Assembly (NCBI RefSeq): GCF_013376105.1 | Contig: NZ_JAAMFM010000010.1 | Span: forward strand, 48,650 to 112,649 | Direction: 5' to 3' | Source of the DNA: Arthrobacter wenxiniae | GTDB lineage: Bacteria; Actinomycetota; Actinomycetes; Actinomycetales; Micrococcaceae | DNA length: 64,000 nucleotides | Shown here: positions 50,825-59,325 of the stretch, piece after piece | Layout of the letters: each line of letters opens with the position of its first letter | How positions within the stretch are numbered: the first letter of the stretch is position 1 | Notes under the pieces: model-generated | Database searches by the model: none | What the model saw: the letters and a program-made list of their open reading frames with translations, nothing else | What the model was told of the DNA's origin: nothing | Made by a program: the position numbers and the translations under genes

Positions 50825-52343
50825 GGTCAGTCTCCTTTGTCAGTGGCTGTTGCCTCGGCGGTGCCGCCCCGTCCGGCACCATGGCCGCCAGCTGCCCCAG
50901 CGGCACCGGCGCGGCCAGCGTGCGCTTCGCCATGGAGCGCAGGTCCTCGGCCGCCGTCGGCCCTGCAAAGGGGCGCCCGGCCAGGGCGGCCGCGATGGAC
51001 GCAGTGGCATAGCCACACACGCGGCCCTGGCACCAGCCCATGCCCGGCCGGGCGAAGGATTTCAGGCTGCGCGCGTCGGCGGCGCCGAGCTCGTCGTGGG
51101 CGCGGCACAGTTCGCCGTAGCTGACCTCTTCGCAGCGGCACACCACCGTCTCCGGCGCGAGCCAGCCGTGCCAGCGGCCCGGGACCGGGTTGGCGCGGTG
51201 CATGGCGAGGGCAAAGGCGCGCATCCTGGCGCGCTGGCGCTGCAACGTCGCGATCCGGGCGCCGAGCGCTGCCGTCGCGGCGGACGCCCCACCGGATTCC
51301 GCCGCGACGCACAGCGCGGCCAGCTCGCCCTCGGCGACGGCCATGGCGGCGCCCCCGACGCCGGTCGCCTCCCCGGCCACGCTGACGCCTTGGACGGTGG
51401 TCCTCAGGCGCGCGTCCGCCACGGCCACCAGCGAGCCGTCCACGTCGACGGCGGTCCCGGCACCCGCGGCGAGCACCAGGTCCAGCTGCGGTGTGAAGCC
51501 CCAGCCCAGCGCCACGACGTCACACGGCACGCGCCGGCCGGTTCCGCGCAGCACCGCGCCACCCGGCCCCAGCTTCGACATGGTGACGGCCTCCACCCTG
51601 TCCGTGCCGTGGATTTCGGTGACGGCCGTGCGGACCCGGTAGGGGATGCGGTGCCGGGCCAGCGCGGCCGCGTATCCGGCGCCCTCAACGGCCTTTTCCG
51701 GCGCCTGCACCGCGCCGCGGAGGTTCTTCAGCCAGCCGGCAGGGCTGTTGGCCTCGCAAATTGCGGCCACCTTGACGCCCGCCCCGGCCAGTCCCGCGGC
51801 CACGGGGAGCAGGAACGGGCCGGTCCCGCCGACGACGGCGACCCTCCCCGCCGCCGTCCCGCTCGCCTTGAGCAGCGCCTGGGCGCCACCTGCCGCGAGG
51901 ACGCCGGGCAGGTCCCAGCCGGGGACGGGCAGCTGGCGGTCGCAGCCGCCGGGGCACAGGATGAGGCGGCGGGCGCTTTCGGTGCCGGGCAGTTTGGCCG
52001 GCGCGCTGCCGGGGACATCCAAAGTGGATGTCAGGTGCAGCACGACGCCGGCTCCGCCAGTTTCCACCAGCCACACCTGCGTGCCGCGCCAATACGTGAG
52101 CCGGCCGGAGGATTCGTGCGCGTACAGCCTGGCGCGGAGGCCCACGAAGCGCTTCCAGCCGTGCTGGCCGGCGGGGGCCTGGATCGCGCCCCCCTCCGGC
52201 TCCCGCTCCTCCGCGTGCCGCCAATACTGCCCTCCCGGCTGCGTGCCGGCGTCCACCAGCAGCACGGACAGGCCGGCATCCGCGGCATGGACGGCCGCGG
52301 CAAGCCCGGCGGGCCCGGCGCCCACCACGGCAACGTCAAGCAT
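50811..52343 (-). CDS. FAD/NAD(P)-binding subunit with [2Fe-2S] BFD domain, D-hydroxyproline dehydrogenase type
   Basis: The 510-residue protein has an N-terminal FAD motif VAVVGAGPAGLAAAVHAA (about 4-21) and a second nucleotide motif RVAVVGGTGPFLLPVAAGLA (about 162-181). Near the C terminus is a BFD-like [2Fe-2S] site with CRCEE and, about 35 residues on, GWCQGRVCGYA. It resembles the alpha subunits of heterotrimeric amino-acid dehydrogenases (HcnB/OoxA family) that pass electrons on. GGAGG lies before the ATG at 52343, which overlaps the ferredoxin-like stop by eight bases. It works with the ferredoxin-like and DAO-like subunits next to it. Confidence 0.9.
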   Translation of the reverse strand: MLDVAVVGAGPAGLAAAVHAADAGLSVLLVDAGTQPGGQYWRHAEEREPEGGAIQAPAGQHGWKRFVGLRARLYAHESSGRLTYWRGTQVWLVETGGAGVVLHLTSTLDVPGSAPAKLPGTESARRLILCPGGCDRQLPVPGWDLPGVLAAGGAQALLKASGTAAGRVAVVGGTGPFLLPVAAGLAGAGVKVAAICEANSPAGWLKNLRGAVQAPEKAVEGAGYAAALARHRIPYRVRTAVTEIHGTDRVEAVTMSKLGPGGAVLRGTGRRVPCDVVALGWGFTPQLDLVLAAGAGTAVDVDGSLVAVADARLRTTVQGVSVAGEATGVGGAAMAVAEGELAALCVAAESGGASAATAALGARIATLQRQRARMRAFALAMHRANPVPGRWHGWLAPETVVCRCEEVSYGELCRAHDELGAADARSLKSFARPGMGWCQGRVCGYATASIAAALAGRPFAGPTAAEDLRSMAKRTLAAPVPLGQLAAMVPDGAAPPRQQPLTKETDHDHR

Positions 52344-52611
52344 CGCGAGCCTCCTGCGCTTCATCGGCACCCGTGCGCAGGGCCATGCCGTCCCGCGCAG
52401 GGGTGAGGCAGGCGCGCTGGTTGGGCACGCCGTCGACCATTAACAGGCAGTCGAAGCACACGCCGATGCCGCAGAACAGGCCGCGCGGCCGCCTCGCGTT
52501 CCGGGTGGTGCGCCAGGACACGATTCCGGCGTCGGTGAGCGCCGCACCGAGCGTCTGGCCGGGGCGGGCGGCCAGCGGGACGCCGTCGAGGAACAGCTGC
52601 AGGTCAGGCAC
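52336..52611 (-). CDS. [2Fe-2S] ferredoxin-like subunit of D-hydroxyproline dehydrogenase
   Basis: A 91-residue Fer2_4 domain protein. The cluster-binding cysteines are in GLFCGIGVCFDCLLMVDG and the fourth in NQRACLTPA. It is the small electron-transfer subunit of a three-part flavoprotein complex, matching HcnA/OoxC-like partners. I set the start at GTG 52611: GGAGG stands six bases before it and it then overlaps the DAO-like stop by eight bases. The open frame from 52665 adds a stretch unlike the family. Confidence 0.9.
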   Translation of the reverse strand: MPDLQLFLDGVPLAARPGQTLGAALTDAGIVSWRTTRNARRPRGLFCGIGVCFDCLLMVDGVPNQRACLTPARDGMALRTGADEAQEARDA

Positions 52612-53788
52612 GGGCGGCCTCCGTCCCGGAGTCAAGCGACAGTTGGTCAAAGCGTTCGGGCGCAAAGGGCGCCATGTCCATCGCGGGTGTCGCGGAGGCC
52701 AGGGAGGCGGCGATCAGGGCGCCGGTCCCCACCGACAGGCCGATCCCCGCGCCCTCGTGCCCGCAGGCATGCCAGAGTCCGGGCGCGCGCGGATCGGGGC
52801 CGATGACGGGCAGGTGGTCGGGGCAATAGGGGCGGAACCCGGAGTAGCTGCGCAGTGCCTTGGCGCCGGCGAGGAACGGGAACAGGGCGATCGCCTTGCC
52901 CGCCATGTCGGCCAGGACGCGCGGGTTGATGGACTTGTCGAAGCCCACGCGTTCGCGGCTGGAGCCGATCAGGATGGTGCCGCCGCGGGTCCCCTCGACC
53001 ACCGGGGAGGTCTGCAGCCCGGCGTCGGAGCTGGCAACGTTGTCCACGTATTCGGCCGCGTAGACCTTGTGCCGGACCATGTCCGGGAGCGGCTCGGTCA
53101 CCATGACGTACCCCTTGCGCGGCAGCACGGGGACGTTGACGCCGGCCAGTCCGGCGACCGCCCCGCCCCAGGTGCCGGCGGCGTTGACCACGGAGCCGGC
53201 GCTGATGGCCCCGCGGCTGGTCGTGACGCCTGTGACGGCGTCGCCGCGCCGGCCCAGCCCGGCCACGCGCGTGTCGGGGTGGACGGTGGCGCCGAGCCCG
53301 CGGGCCAGCCGGAGCAGGTGGGCCGCGGCCAGCATGGGCTGGACCTGCGCGTCCTGCGGGTAGTGGGCGCCGCCGGCCAGGCCCGGCGCGAGGTGGGGTT
53401 CGTGTCCGGCCAGCTCCGCCCCGCCCACCAGTTCGACGTCGATCCCCGCCTCGCGCTGCCGTCCCGCCAGCCGCTCGAGGTTTGCCTGGGTGGAAGGTGT
53501 GGCAGAGACGACCAGCCCGCCCTTGGATTCAAATTCCCACAGGTGCCCGTAGTCGGCCAGCTCGCCGCGCCACAGCGACTGCGAGTATTGGGCCAGTTCA
53601 AGTTCCGGGCCGGCTTCCTTGTCCGAGACCAGGATGTTTCCCTCGCAGGCGCTGGACGTGCCGCCGGCAATGGCGCCGCGGTCCACCACGGCCACGCTGA
53701 GCCCCGCGCGCGCGGCGAAGTACGCGCATGCGGCGCCCACGGCACCGGCGCCGATGACCACAACGTCAGCCGAACGGGGCAGCAACAT
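52604..53788 (-). CDS. DAO-family FAD-dependent oxidoreductase, D-hydroxyproline dehydrogenase catalytic subunit
   Basis: The 394-residue protein starts with the FAD motif ADVVVIGAGAVGAACAYFAARAG (about 7-29) and belongs to the glycine/D-amino-acid oxidase fold, with VINAAGTWG-type VVNAAGTWGG in the middle and FRPYCPDHLPVIGP near the end. It probably oxidises cis-4-hydroxy-D-proline to pyrroline-4-hydroxy-2-carboxylate. It is the first gene of a four-gene operon. A -10-like CATACT ends six bases before the ATG and no ribosome site is seen, so the mRNA looks leaderless. The candidate GntR operator covers this -10. Confidence 0.9.
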   Translation of the reverse strand: MLLPRSADVVVIGAGAVGAACAYFAARAGLSVAVVDRGAIAGGTSSACEGNILVSDKEAGPELELAQYSQSLWRGELADYGHLWEFESKGGLVVSATPSTQANLERLAGRQREAGIDVELVGGAELAGHEPHLAPGLAGGAHYPQDAQVQPMLAAAHLLRLARGLGATVHPDTRVAGLGRRGDAVTGVTTSRGAISAGSVVNAAGTWGGAVAGLAGVNVPVLPRKGYVMVTEPLPDMVRHKVYAAEYVDNVASSDAGLQTSPVVEGTRGGTILIGSSRERVGFDKSINPRVLADMAGKAIALFPFLAGAKALRSYSGFRPYCPDHLPVIGPDPRAPGLWHACGHEGAGIGLSVGTGALIAASLASATPAMDMAPFAPERFDQLSLDSGTEAARA

Positions 53789-53794
53789 GTCAGT

Positions 53795-53813
53795 AGTATG
53801 TCACATGTCACAG
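53795..53813. promoter_or_regulatory. Candidate GntR operator over the DAO-operon promoter
   Basis: ATGTCACAT (53798-53806) is a palindrome ATGT-C-ACAT, and the 7-mer TGTCACA is repeated in tandem (53799-53805, 53806-53812). It overlaps the -10-like CATACT on the minus strand. The same 9-mer occurs at 59326. Confidence 0.65.
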
Positions 53814-53896
53814 TCGCCGAACAGCCCCCTCCCCCTCGAAGGTGGAGATCACCACATCCCCCGCGCAAACGGAGGTGCACGTCTCCAACGGAGGCG

Positions 53897-54568
53897 CTAC
53901 GGCCGGGCCCATTCGCCGCGGACGTGCCCGATGTGGCGGGTCATCAGGGCCTGCGCCTCGGCGGCCTTGCCCGCGGCCATCAGTTCCACCAGGTCCAGGT
54001 GCTCCACCGACATCTCACGGAGCTTGCCGGTGGCGGCCAGCGGCGCCAGTCCCAGCAGCCGCGTATGTGCGCGAAGTTCGGAGATCAGAGACACCAGGCG
54101 CCTGTTGCCGCTGTATTCAAGGATGGCGATGTGGAAGGCGCGGTCGGCCTCCGTGTAGGCAATCAGGTCCCCGGCACCGGCAAAATCCACGATGGCGGCG
54201 GCCATCCCCCGCAGCCGTTCCAGTCCGTGCGCGTCGATCAGCGGCGTCACGGCCGCCACTGTGGGCGGTTCGATGAGCAGGCGCAGGGCGGTGATTTCAT
54301 CCAGGTCGATGTCGGAGACCTCCGTGACGCGGAAGCCTTTGTTGGGCAGCGAGACCACCAGGCCCTCCTTGACCAGGTCGAGCATCGCCTCGCGGACGGG
54401 CGTGGGCGAGACGCCGAAACGCTTTCCCAGCATGGGCGCGGAATACACCTCGCCGGGCTTCATCTCCCCGGAAATAACGGCCGCACGCAGCGCCTGGGCC
54501 ACCGTTTCGCGCAGGCTGACGTTCTTTTTGACGGCAGAGAGGTGATGCGTCATTCCCGTGGAGCTCAT
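53897..54568 (-). CDS. GntR-family regulator with FCD domain, likely hydroxyproline regulator
   Basis: A 223-residue protein with a winged helix-turn-helix (about 15-75; MLGKRFGVSPTPVREAMLDLVKEGLV) and a C-terminal FCD helical bundle that binds carboxylic acids, usually with a metal held by Asp/His (EADRAFHIAIL, HTRLLG, EHLDLVELM). GGAGGGG precedes the ATG at 54568. It is the last gene of the catabolic unit, after the cyclodeaminase-family gene, and a one-mismatch copy of its putative operator lies 54 bases before its start. The effector is probably hydroxyproline or a pyrroline intermediate. Confidence 0.9.
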   Translation of the reverse strand: MSSTGMTHHLSAVKKNVSLRETVAQALRAAVISGEMKPGEVYSAPMLGKRFGVSPTPVREAMLDLVKEGLVVSLPNKGFRVTEVSDIDLDEITALRLLIEPPTVAAVTPLIDAHGLERLRGMAAAIVDFAGAGDLIAYTEADRAFHIAILEYSGNRRLVSLISELRAHTRLLGLAPLAATGKLREMSVEHLDLVELMAAGKAAEAQALMTRHIGHVRGEWARP

Positions 54569-54621
54569 GGCCCCTCCATTTCCCAGCCACGCAACGAAGG
54601 TGGGACGGGCGTCCCGGCGCA

Positions 54622-54630
54622 ATATGACAT
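54622..54630. promoter_or_regulatory. Degenerate GntR operator before the regulator gene
   Basis: ATATGACAT is the reverse complement of the operator with one change. It lies between the cyclodeaminase stop and the regulator start, where it could give autoregulation. Confidence 0.4.
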
Positions 54631-54631
54631 T

Positions 54632-55582
54632 TTAGTCGACCCCGACATCGCCGGTGAACAGTTCGTGGACGCGCCCGGCCACCACAATGTCTTCCCAGGA
54701 CATGCCCACCCCCGTGTACAGCAGCGGCCTGCCGGCCTCCGGCGCCCAGCGGCCGTCGACCAGCTCCGCCAGCGTGGCCAGGCCCCGCTCGGCCCATTCC
54801 CCGGCGGACCGTGCCGGGATCAGGTCCCCGGCCTCGCGCAGGGCCGAGGCCCGGCCCTCCACCACCACCTCGGCCCGCCGGGCCAGCGCCGGGTCAATTT
54901 CGCGGGCCGCAAGCCCATGCGAGCCGATCGCTGCCACTACGGCGGAATCCTGCACCAGGGAGCCGTCAAACAGCGGCTCCGACGAGGACGTGGCGCACAC
55001 CACGACGTCGGCCCCCGCCACGTCAGCCACGGACCCCGCCCGCGCGGAAAGACCCCGCGCCGCCCACTTGCCGGCCAGCTCCTCCGCCGCCGCCGGCCGG
55101 CGGCCCACCACCACCAGCGAGGCAATCCCGCTGACGGCGTGCAGCGCCTCGATGTGCCGGTCAGCCTGCAGCGAGGCGCCGAACACCACCACGGAGCCTG
55201 CGGATTCCGCCCCGCGCAGCGCCAGCAGGTGCTTGACGGCCATGGCAGTGACCCCCGGCGTGCGGACCAGGGTCAGCTCGGCCCCGTCCATGGCGCACAG
55301 TGGTGTTAAAAATGTTCCGTCGAGCAGCAGGTAGGTGCCCTGGATCTTGGGGTGCCCCCGCGCGGGATTGCCGGGCGCCACCGTGGCCACCTTGACCCCG
55401 GCATAGCGCGCGGACTGCGCCGGCATGAGCAGGAACTCACCCGCGTCCAGCGGGGCAAACAGGCGCGGCGAATCCAGCTCCGGATCCTGCCCGCCGCGCA
55501 GGGCGCCCTCCAGCGCGGCGACGGCGGCAGCCGGCGGAACCAGCGCCCTGAGCGTGGCCGCGTCAATGTAGGGCAGTGTCAT
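54632..55582 (-). CDS. Ornithine cyclodeaminase/mu-crystallin family protein, probable pyrroline-2-carboxylate reductase
   Basis: The 316-residue protein has the family's substrate region (YAGVKVATVAPGNP, LLLDGTFLTPLCAMDGAELTLVRTPG with the conserved Arg) and a Rossmann NAD(P) motif GSVVVFGASLQADRHIEAL (about 130-148). In hydroxyproline clusters such proteins reduce delta1-pyrroline-2-carboxylate, the product of 3-hydroxyproline dehydratases, to L-proline. That fits the aconitase X genes directly upstream, which it overlaps by four bases. True ornithine cyclodeaminase activity is less likely here. Confidence 0.88.
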   Translation of the reverse strand: MTLPYIDAATLRALVPPAAAVAALEGALRGGQDPELDSPRLFAPLDAGEFLLMPAQSARYAGVKVATVAPGNPARGHPKIQGTYLLLDGTFLTPLCAMDGAELTLVRTPGVTAMAVKHLLALRGAESAGSVVVFGASLQADRHIEALHAVSGIASLVVVGRRPAAAEELAGKWAARGLSARAGSVADVAGADVVVCATSSSEPLFDGSLVQDSAVVAAIGSHGLAAREIDPALARRAEVVVEGRASALREAGDLIPARSAGEWAERGLATLAELVDGRWAPEAGRPLLYTGVGMSWEDIVVAGRVHELFTGDVGVD

Positions 55583-56082
55583 GCCGGCTCCCTTGAGCGG
55601 GGCGGCAGCCCTGCCGCCGGGGCCTGGTCAAGCACGACGCCGGCACGTCCGTCCGCGCCGGCCCGCACCGTGGCGGTGACTCCGTTGCGGCGCCCCAGCC
55701 GGCTGGATGCCCCGGCGTCGAGCAGCACGACCGGCACATGTGTGCCATATAGTTCGGCGGCAGCCAGGGCCCCCAGCGCCACGATGGCGTCACGCGCCGT
55801 GAGGAGGACGGCTGCCGGGCCCACCCCGGCCCGGATCTGCTCGGCCAGCACGGACGACGAGGAGCTGGAACCGCGGGAAGCATCCATCACCAGCACCCGC
55901 CCGGCCAGGGAGCCGCCGTGCTGCGGGTGGTGGGCGTCAATGATCAGGCCGGTCTTCCTGTCCGTGCCGCCCCAAAACGACAGCGGCTCGGACAGCACCA
56001 GGAGGGCGCCGCTGCCCCCGCCCGGGCACAGGGTCCGCCCCGCAAAGTCGGCGGGGCCGCCCTCAGTTCCACTGTCCGTCAT
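55579..56082 (-). CDS. Aconitase X small subunit (DUF126 swivel domain)
   Basis: A 167-residue protein of the DUF126 swivel family. The Ser-rich active-site loop is in MDASRGSSSSSSVLAEQI (Ser at about 72-77), which supplies a catalytic Ser in aconitase X enzymes. In some bacteria DUF126 is fused to the large part; here it is a separate gene whose ATG at 56082 overlaps the large-subunit stop by 20 bases. The frame open to 56154 is not needed. Together they should form cis-3-hydroxy-L-proline dehydratase; archaeal relatives are phosphomevalonate dehydratases. Confidence 0.9.
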   Translation of the reverse strand: MTDSGTEGGPADFAGRTLCPGGGSGALLVLSEPLSFWGGTDRKTGLIIDAHHPQHGGSLAGRVLVMDASRGSSSSSSVLAEQIRAGVGPAAVLLTARDAIVALGALAAAELYGTHVPVVLLDAGASSRLGRRNGVTATVRAGADGRAGVVLDQAPAAGLPPRSREPA

Positions 56083-57334
56083 CGCGCACCACCTTTCCGG
56101 CGCAGGCCGAGTCCAGGCATTCGGAAAGCGTGCCAAACACGACATCGACGCCAAGGTTCATCGGCGCATACCAGGCCCACTTGCCCGACGGCGTCATGAC
56201 GGTGCGCTCCTCCGGGCCCAGGATGGGCGTGATGTACGTGCAGGTGTCCACCACAATGCGGGCGCCCCGCTCCTCGGCGGGCTGCACCAGCCCGGCCTCC
56301 CGGGCCTGGGCCAGGACCTCCCGGGAGGTGTTGATCCACACCGTGCAGCCCGGGTGGAAGGCGGGCCGGCCCTCCAGCGCGGCCGCCAGCTTCCCAAACT
56401 CGCGCACGGAAAAGTGCGGCGTGCCCAGGGCCACGGCGTCGAGCGGCGCGGAGGGGCCGGCAGTGCTCAGCTCGTCCCGGGCCGCCCGGAGCATGCCGGT
56501 GGTCACGGCCGCGGCCGGCAGCGCCGACCATACGGGATCGCCCGCGGCGGCGGCGGCCTCGGGCGTCACACCGGCCACGTGGAACAGGGCCACGCCGCCG
56601 GAGGAGGCCGCGGTGGCGCCAAGGGCCTTGAGCCTGTCCTCGTCCGCCACGGCCGGGTCGATCCCGGTCAGCAGGGGGATGCCGGTGCCGGAGCGGCGCC
56701 CCACCACGTCGCCGAGGGCCGCCCAGACCGCCTCCTCGGCCAGCAGCGCGGCCGGGAGCGCCGAACAGTCAAGCTCCAGCGTGGGCACGCGGTGTTCGGG
56801 CAGGTGAAGGCCCGCGTGCGGGACGCGGCCGGTGATGGCCGCGCAGATGTCAATGAAGTCGCCGTACCGCTCGGTGCGCGCGCCCAGCACGGAGTTGGCA
56901 AACACGATCGCGTTGGATTCCGCCCAGGCGATGTCCTCGCCCAACGCGGGCCGTTGCGCCAACTGGTATGGCGCGCACGTCCAGGTGGCGCGGGCGCCGA
57001 GGGCCCGGTAGGCGTCCATGAGCGCCCGGGCCGGGACTGCGTCCGCGGGCGGCAGCCGCACCAGGCCCGGGTGCATCAAATCCAGTGAACTGACGTTGAG
57101 GGTGGTGGGCACGGCCACCGCGGCACCCAGCCCGGCCAGCCGTTGTGCGAAGTCGAGCCCGGCCTGCCCGTGGTAGAGGCAGCTGTCGATGTGCGCGCCG
57201 GTGATGGGGATCAGCCGTTCGGCGCCCAGCACGCCGGCCAGGGCCACCACCATCCGCATGGCCATGGCCGTCCCGGGGCCGCGGCCGCCGTCGAGCATGG
57301 CCCTTTCCTCACCGGTCAGCGCCAGGTCCGTCAC
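56063..57334 (-). CDS. Aconitase X catalytic large subunit (DUF521), probable cis-3-hydroxy-L-proline dehydratase
   Basis: The 423-residue protein matches the aconitase X catalytic domain: LTGEERAMLDGGRGPGTAMAMRMVVALAG (N terminus), HIDSCLYHGQAGLDFAQRLA (about 48-67), YGDFIDICAAITGRVPHAGLH (about 155-175), and the later WINTSREVLAQAREAG. Cys residues that could bind an iron-sulfur cluster are in TWTCAPYQL and VDTCTYITP. It dehydrates cis-3-hydroxy-L-proline to a pyrroline carboxylate in characterised relatives. It overlaps the racemase gene by four bases upstream and DUF126 downstream. Confidence 0.9.
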   Translation of the reverse strand: MTDLALTGEERAMLDGGRGPGTAMAMRMVVALAGVLGAERLIPITGAHIDSCLYHGQAGLDFAQRLAGLGAAVAVPTTLNVSSLDLMHPGLVRLPPADAVPARALMDAYRALGARATWTCAPYQLAQRPALGEDIAWAESNAIVFANSVLGARTERYGDFIDICAAITGRVPHAGLHLPEHRVPTLELDCSALPAALLAEEAVWAALGDVVGRRSGTGIPLLTGIDPAVADEDRLKALGATAASSGGVALFHVAGVTPEAAAAAGDPVWSALPAAAVTTGMLRAARDELSTAGPSAPLDAVALGTPHFSVREFGKLAAALEGRPAFHPGCTVWINTSREVLAQAREAGLVQPAEERGARIVVDTCTYITPILGPEERTVMTPSGKWAWYAPMNLGVDVVFGTLSECLDSACAGKVVRDDGQWN

Positions 57335-58332
57335 AGCAAAAATCCCGCCGGGAAGGGGTCCTCGGGGTCAAGGTGGTACTGGGCGGTGCCCGTCACCCAG
57401 GCCCGCCCCGTGATGGTCGGGACGACGCCGGGAAGCCCGCCCACCGTGGTTTCCTCCACCAGCCTGCCGGTGAACCGCGTGCCGATGAAGGATTCGTTGA
57501 GGAAGTCCGTGTTGAGCGCCAGTTCCCCGCGCGCGTGCAGCTGGGCCATGCGGGCGCTGGTGCCGGTCCCGCAGGGCGAGCGGTCAAACCAGCCGGGATG
57601 GATGGCCATGGCGTGCCGCGAGTGCTGCGCCGTCGAACCGGGCGCCGTCAGGTAGACGTGGTGGCAGCCGCTGATGTCCGACCGTTCCGGGTGCACCGGC
57701 GGGTTGTGTGCGTTGATGGCGTCCATGATCTTCAGCCCGGCCTCCAGCACCCGGCCCTTCTCCGCACGGTCGAACGGCAGTCCCAGATCGGCCAGTTCCA
57801 CGATCGCGTAAAAATTGCCGCCAAAGGCCATGTCGTAGCGGACTTCGCCAAGGCCGTCCACGCCCACCTTTTGGTCCAAGGCCAGCGAGAACGACGGCAC
57901 GTTGCGGATGGTCACGGATTTTGCCGCCCCGTCCACCACGGCCACCTCGGCCACCACCAGGCCGGCCGGAGTGTCCAGGCGGATGGTGGTCACGGGCTCC
58001 ACGACGGGGACCATGCCGGTTTCCACCAGCACCGTGGCCACGCCGATGGTGCCGTGGCCGCACATCGGCAGCAGGCCGGAGACCTCGATGAACAGCACCC
58101 CGTAGTCCGCGTCGGGCCGGGTGGGCGGCTGCAGGATGGCCCCGCTCATGGACGCGTGGCCGCGGGGCTCGTACATCAGCAGGGTGCGCACGTCGTCGCT
58201 GTTGTCCATGAACCACTGGCGCCGCTGCGCCATGGTCGCCCCGGGGATGGTGCCCACGCCGCCGGTGATGACGCGCGTGGGCATCCCCTCGGTGTGGGAT
58301 TCCACGGAATGAAAGACCCGCTTGGAGCGCAC
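57331..58332 (-). CDS. Proline racemase family enzyme, 4-hydroxyproline 2-epimerase type
   Basis: The 333-residue protein has both catalytic cysteines of true racemases/epimerases: Cys-91 in PMCGHGTIG and Cys-254 in RSPCGTGTSA. It begins SKRVFHSVESHTEGMPTRVI, as bacterial hydroxyproline epimerases do. It would turn trans-4-hydroxy-L-proline into cis-4-hydroxy-D-proline for the FAD dehydrogenase. GTG 58332 is the start, set by a perfect AGGAGG seven bases before it. It lies ten bases after the deaminase gene. A longer frame open to 58722 runs through that gene and is not real. Confidence 0.93.
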   Translation of the reverse strand: MRSKRVFHSVESHTEGMPTRVITGGVGTIPGATMAQRRQWFMDNSDDVRTLLMYEPRGHASMSGAILQPPTRPDADYGVLFIEVSGLLPMCGHGTIGVATVLVETGMVPVVEPVTTIRLDTPAGLVVAEVAVVDGAAKSVTIRNVPSFSLALDQKVGVDGLGEVRYDMAFGGNFYAIVELADLGLPFDRAEKGRVLEAGLKIMDAINAHNPPVHPERSDISGCHHVYLTAPGSTAQHSRHAMAIHPGWFDRSPCGTGTSARMAQLHARGELALNTDFLNESFIGTRFTGRLVEETTVGGLPGVVPTITGRAWVTGTAQYHLDPEDPFPAGFLL

Positions 58333-58342
58333 GGCCGACCTC

Positions 58343-59248
58343 CTATTTGTAGCCCTTGGCCAGCACGGCCTCGGTGTCGGCGGCGATCCGGGCGGCCAGG
58401 GCCGCCGGCAGCGGCAGGCGCGGCTGCCGGCAGGCGCCGCCCTTGCGCCCGGCGAGGTCCATCGAGAGCTTGATGGACTGCACAAACTCGGGCTTGGAGT
58501 CCCAGCGCAGCAGCGGGTGCAGGTCGCGGTAGATGGGCAGGGCCGTGGCAATGTCATCCATGGTGCCGCTGGTGACCAGGTTGTAGAGCTCCACGGTGCT
58601 TTGCGGGAGGGCGTTGGGGTACCCGGCAATCCAGCCCACGGCACCGGCCAGGCCCAGCTCCAGCAGCACGTCGTCCGAGCCAACGAGCAGGTCCAGCTCC
58701 GGCGCCAGCTCCGCGATCTCATATGCGCGCCGGACGTCCCCGGTGAATTCCTTCACGGCCACAATGAGCCCCTCCCCGTGCAGGCGCGCCAGCAGGGACG
58801 GCACCAGGTCGACCTTGGTGTCGTAGGGATTGTTGTAGGCAACCACCGGCAGGCCGGCCTTTGCCACTTCCCGGTAGTGCGCCAGCACGGCGTCGTCGTC
58901 GGCCTTGAAGGTGTTCGGCGGGAGCGCCAGCACCGAGGCGGCTCCGGCGTCGCGGGCCTGCTCCGCCCAGCGGCGCGCTTCGTCGGCGCCGTACGCGGCC
59001 ACGCCGGGCATGACCGTGAAACCCTCCGGGGAGGCGGCGACGGCGGTTTCCACCACCTTGGCCCGCTCCTCGGCCGTCAATGTCTGGTACTCCCCAAGGG
59101 AGCCGTTGGGGCAGGCGCCGTCGCAGCCGTTGGCGGCAAGCCAGGCGACATGCTCGCCAAACGAGGCGTAGTCAACGCTCCCATCTTCATTGAACGGCAG
59201 GGCGGTGGCCACGTGGATGCCGTGCCAGGGCTGGGTGCGGGTTGTCAT
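58343..59248 (-). CDS. Dihydrodipicolinate-synthase family enzyme, probable pyrroline-4-hydroxy-2-carboxylate deaminase
   Basis: The 301-residue TIM-barrel protein has NGSLGEYQTLTAEER (about 48-62), the YNNP loop in VVAYNNPYDTKVD (about 133-145) and the Schiff-base Lys in LIVAVKEFTGDVRRA (about 162). In hydroxyproline clusters this family deaminates pyrroline-4-hydroxy-2-carboxylate to 2-oxoglutarate semialdehyde, the substrate of the aldehyde dehydrogenase at 49373. AGGAGC stands seven bases before the ATG at 59248. The putative operator lies 78 bases upstream of that start. It heads the second unit of the island. Confidence 0.92.
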   Translation of the reverse strand: MTTRTQPWHGIHVATALPFNEDGSVDYASFGEHVAWLAANGCDGACPNGSLGEYQTLTAEERAKVVETAVAASPEGFTVMPGVAAYGADEARRWAEQARDAGAASVLALPPNTFKADDDAVLAHYREVAKAGLPVVAYNNPYDTKVDLVPSLLARLHGEGLIVAVKEFTGDVRRAYEIAELAPELDLLVGSDDVLLELGLAGAVGWIAGYPNALPQSTVELYNLVTSGTMDDIATALPIYRDLHPLLRWDSKPEFVQSIKLSMDLAGRKGGACRQPRLPLPAALAARIAADTEAVLAKGYK

Positions 59249-59325
59249 GAGTGGCTCCTTTGCGCCGCGGGGCATGTGACGGGCTCCCCGGGTCGGGGAG
59301 TGATTGCCCTCACACTATCAGTACA

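Noticed and set aside
57331..58722. Longer version of the hydroxyproline epimerase starting at 58722
   Set aside because: The extra part is the wrong frame of the deaminase gene; a perfect AGGAGG sets the GTG start at 58332.
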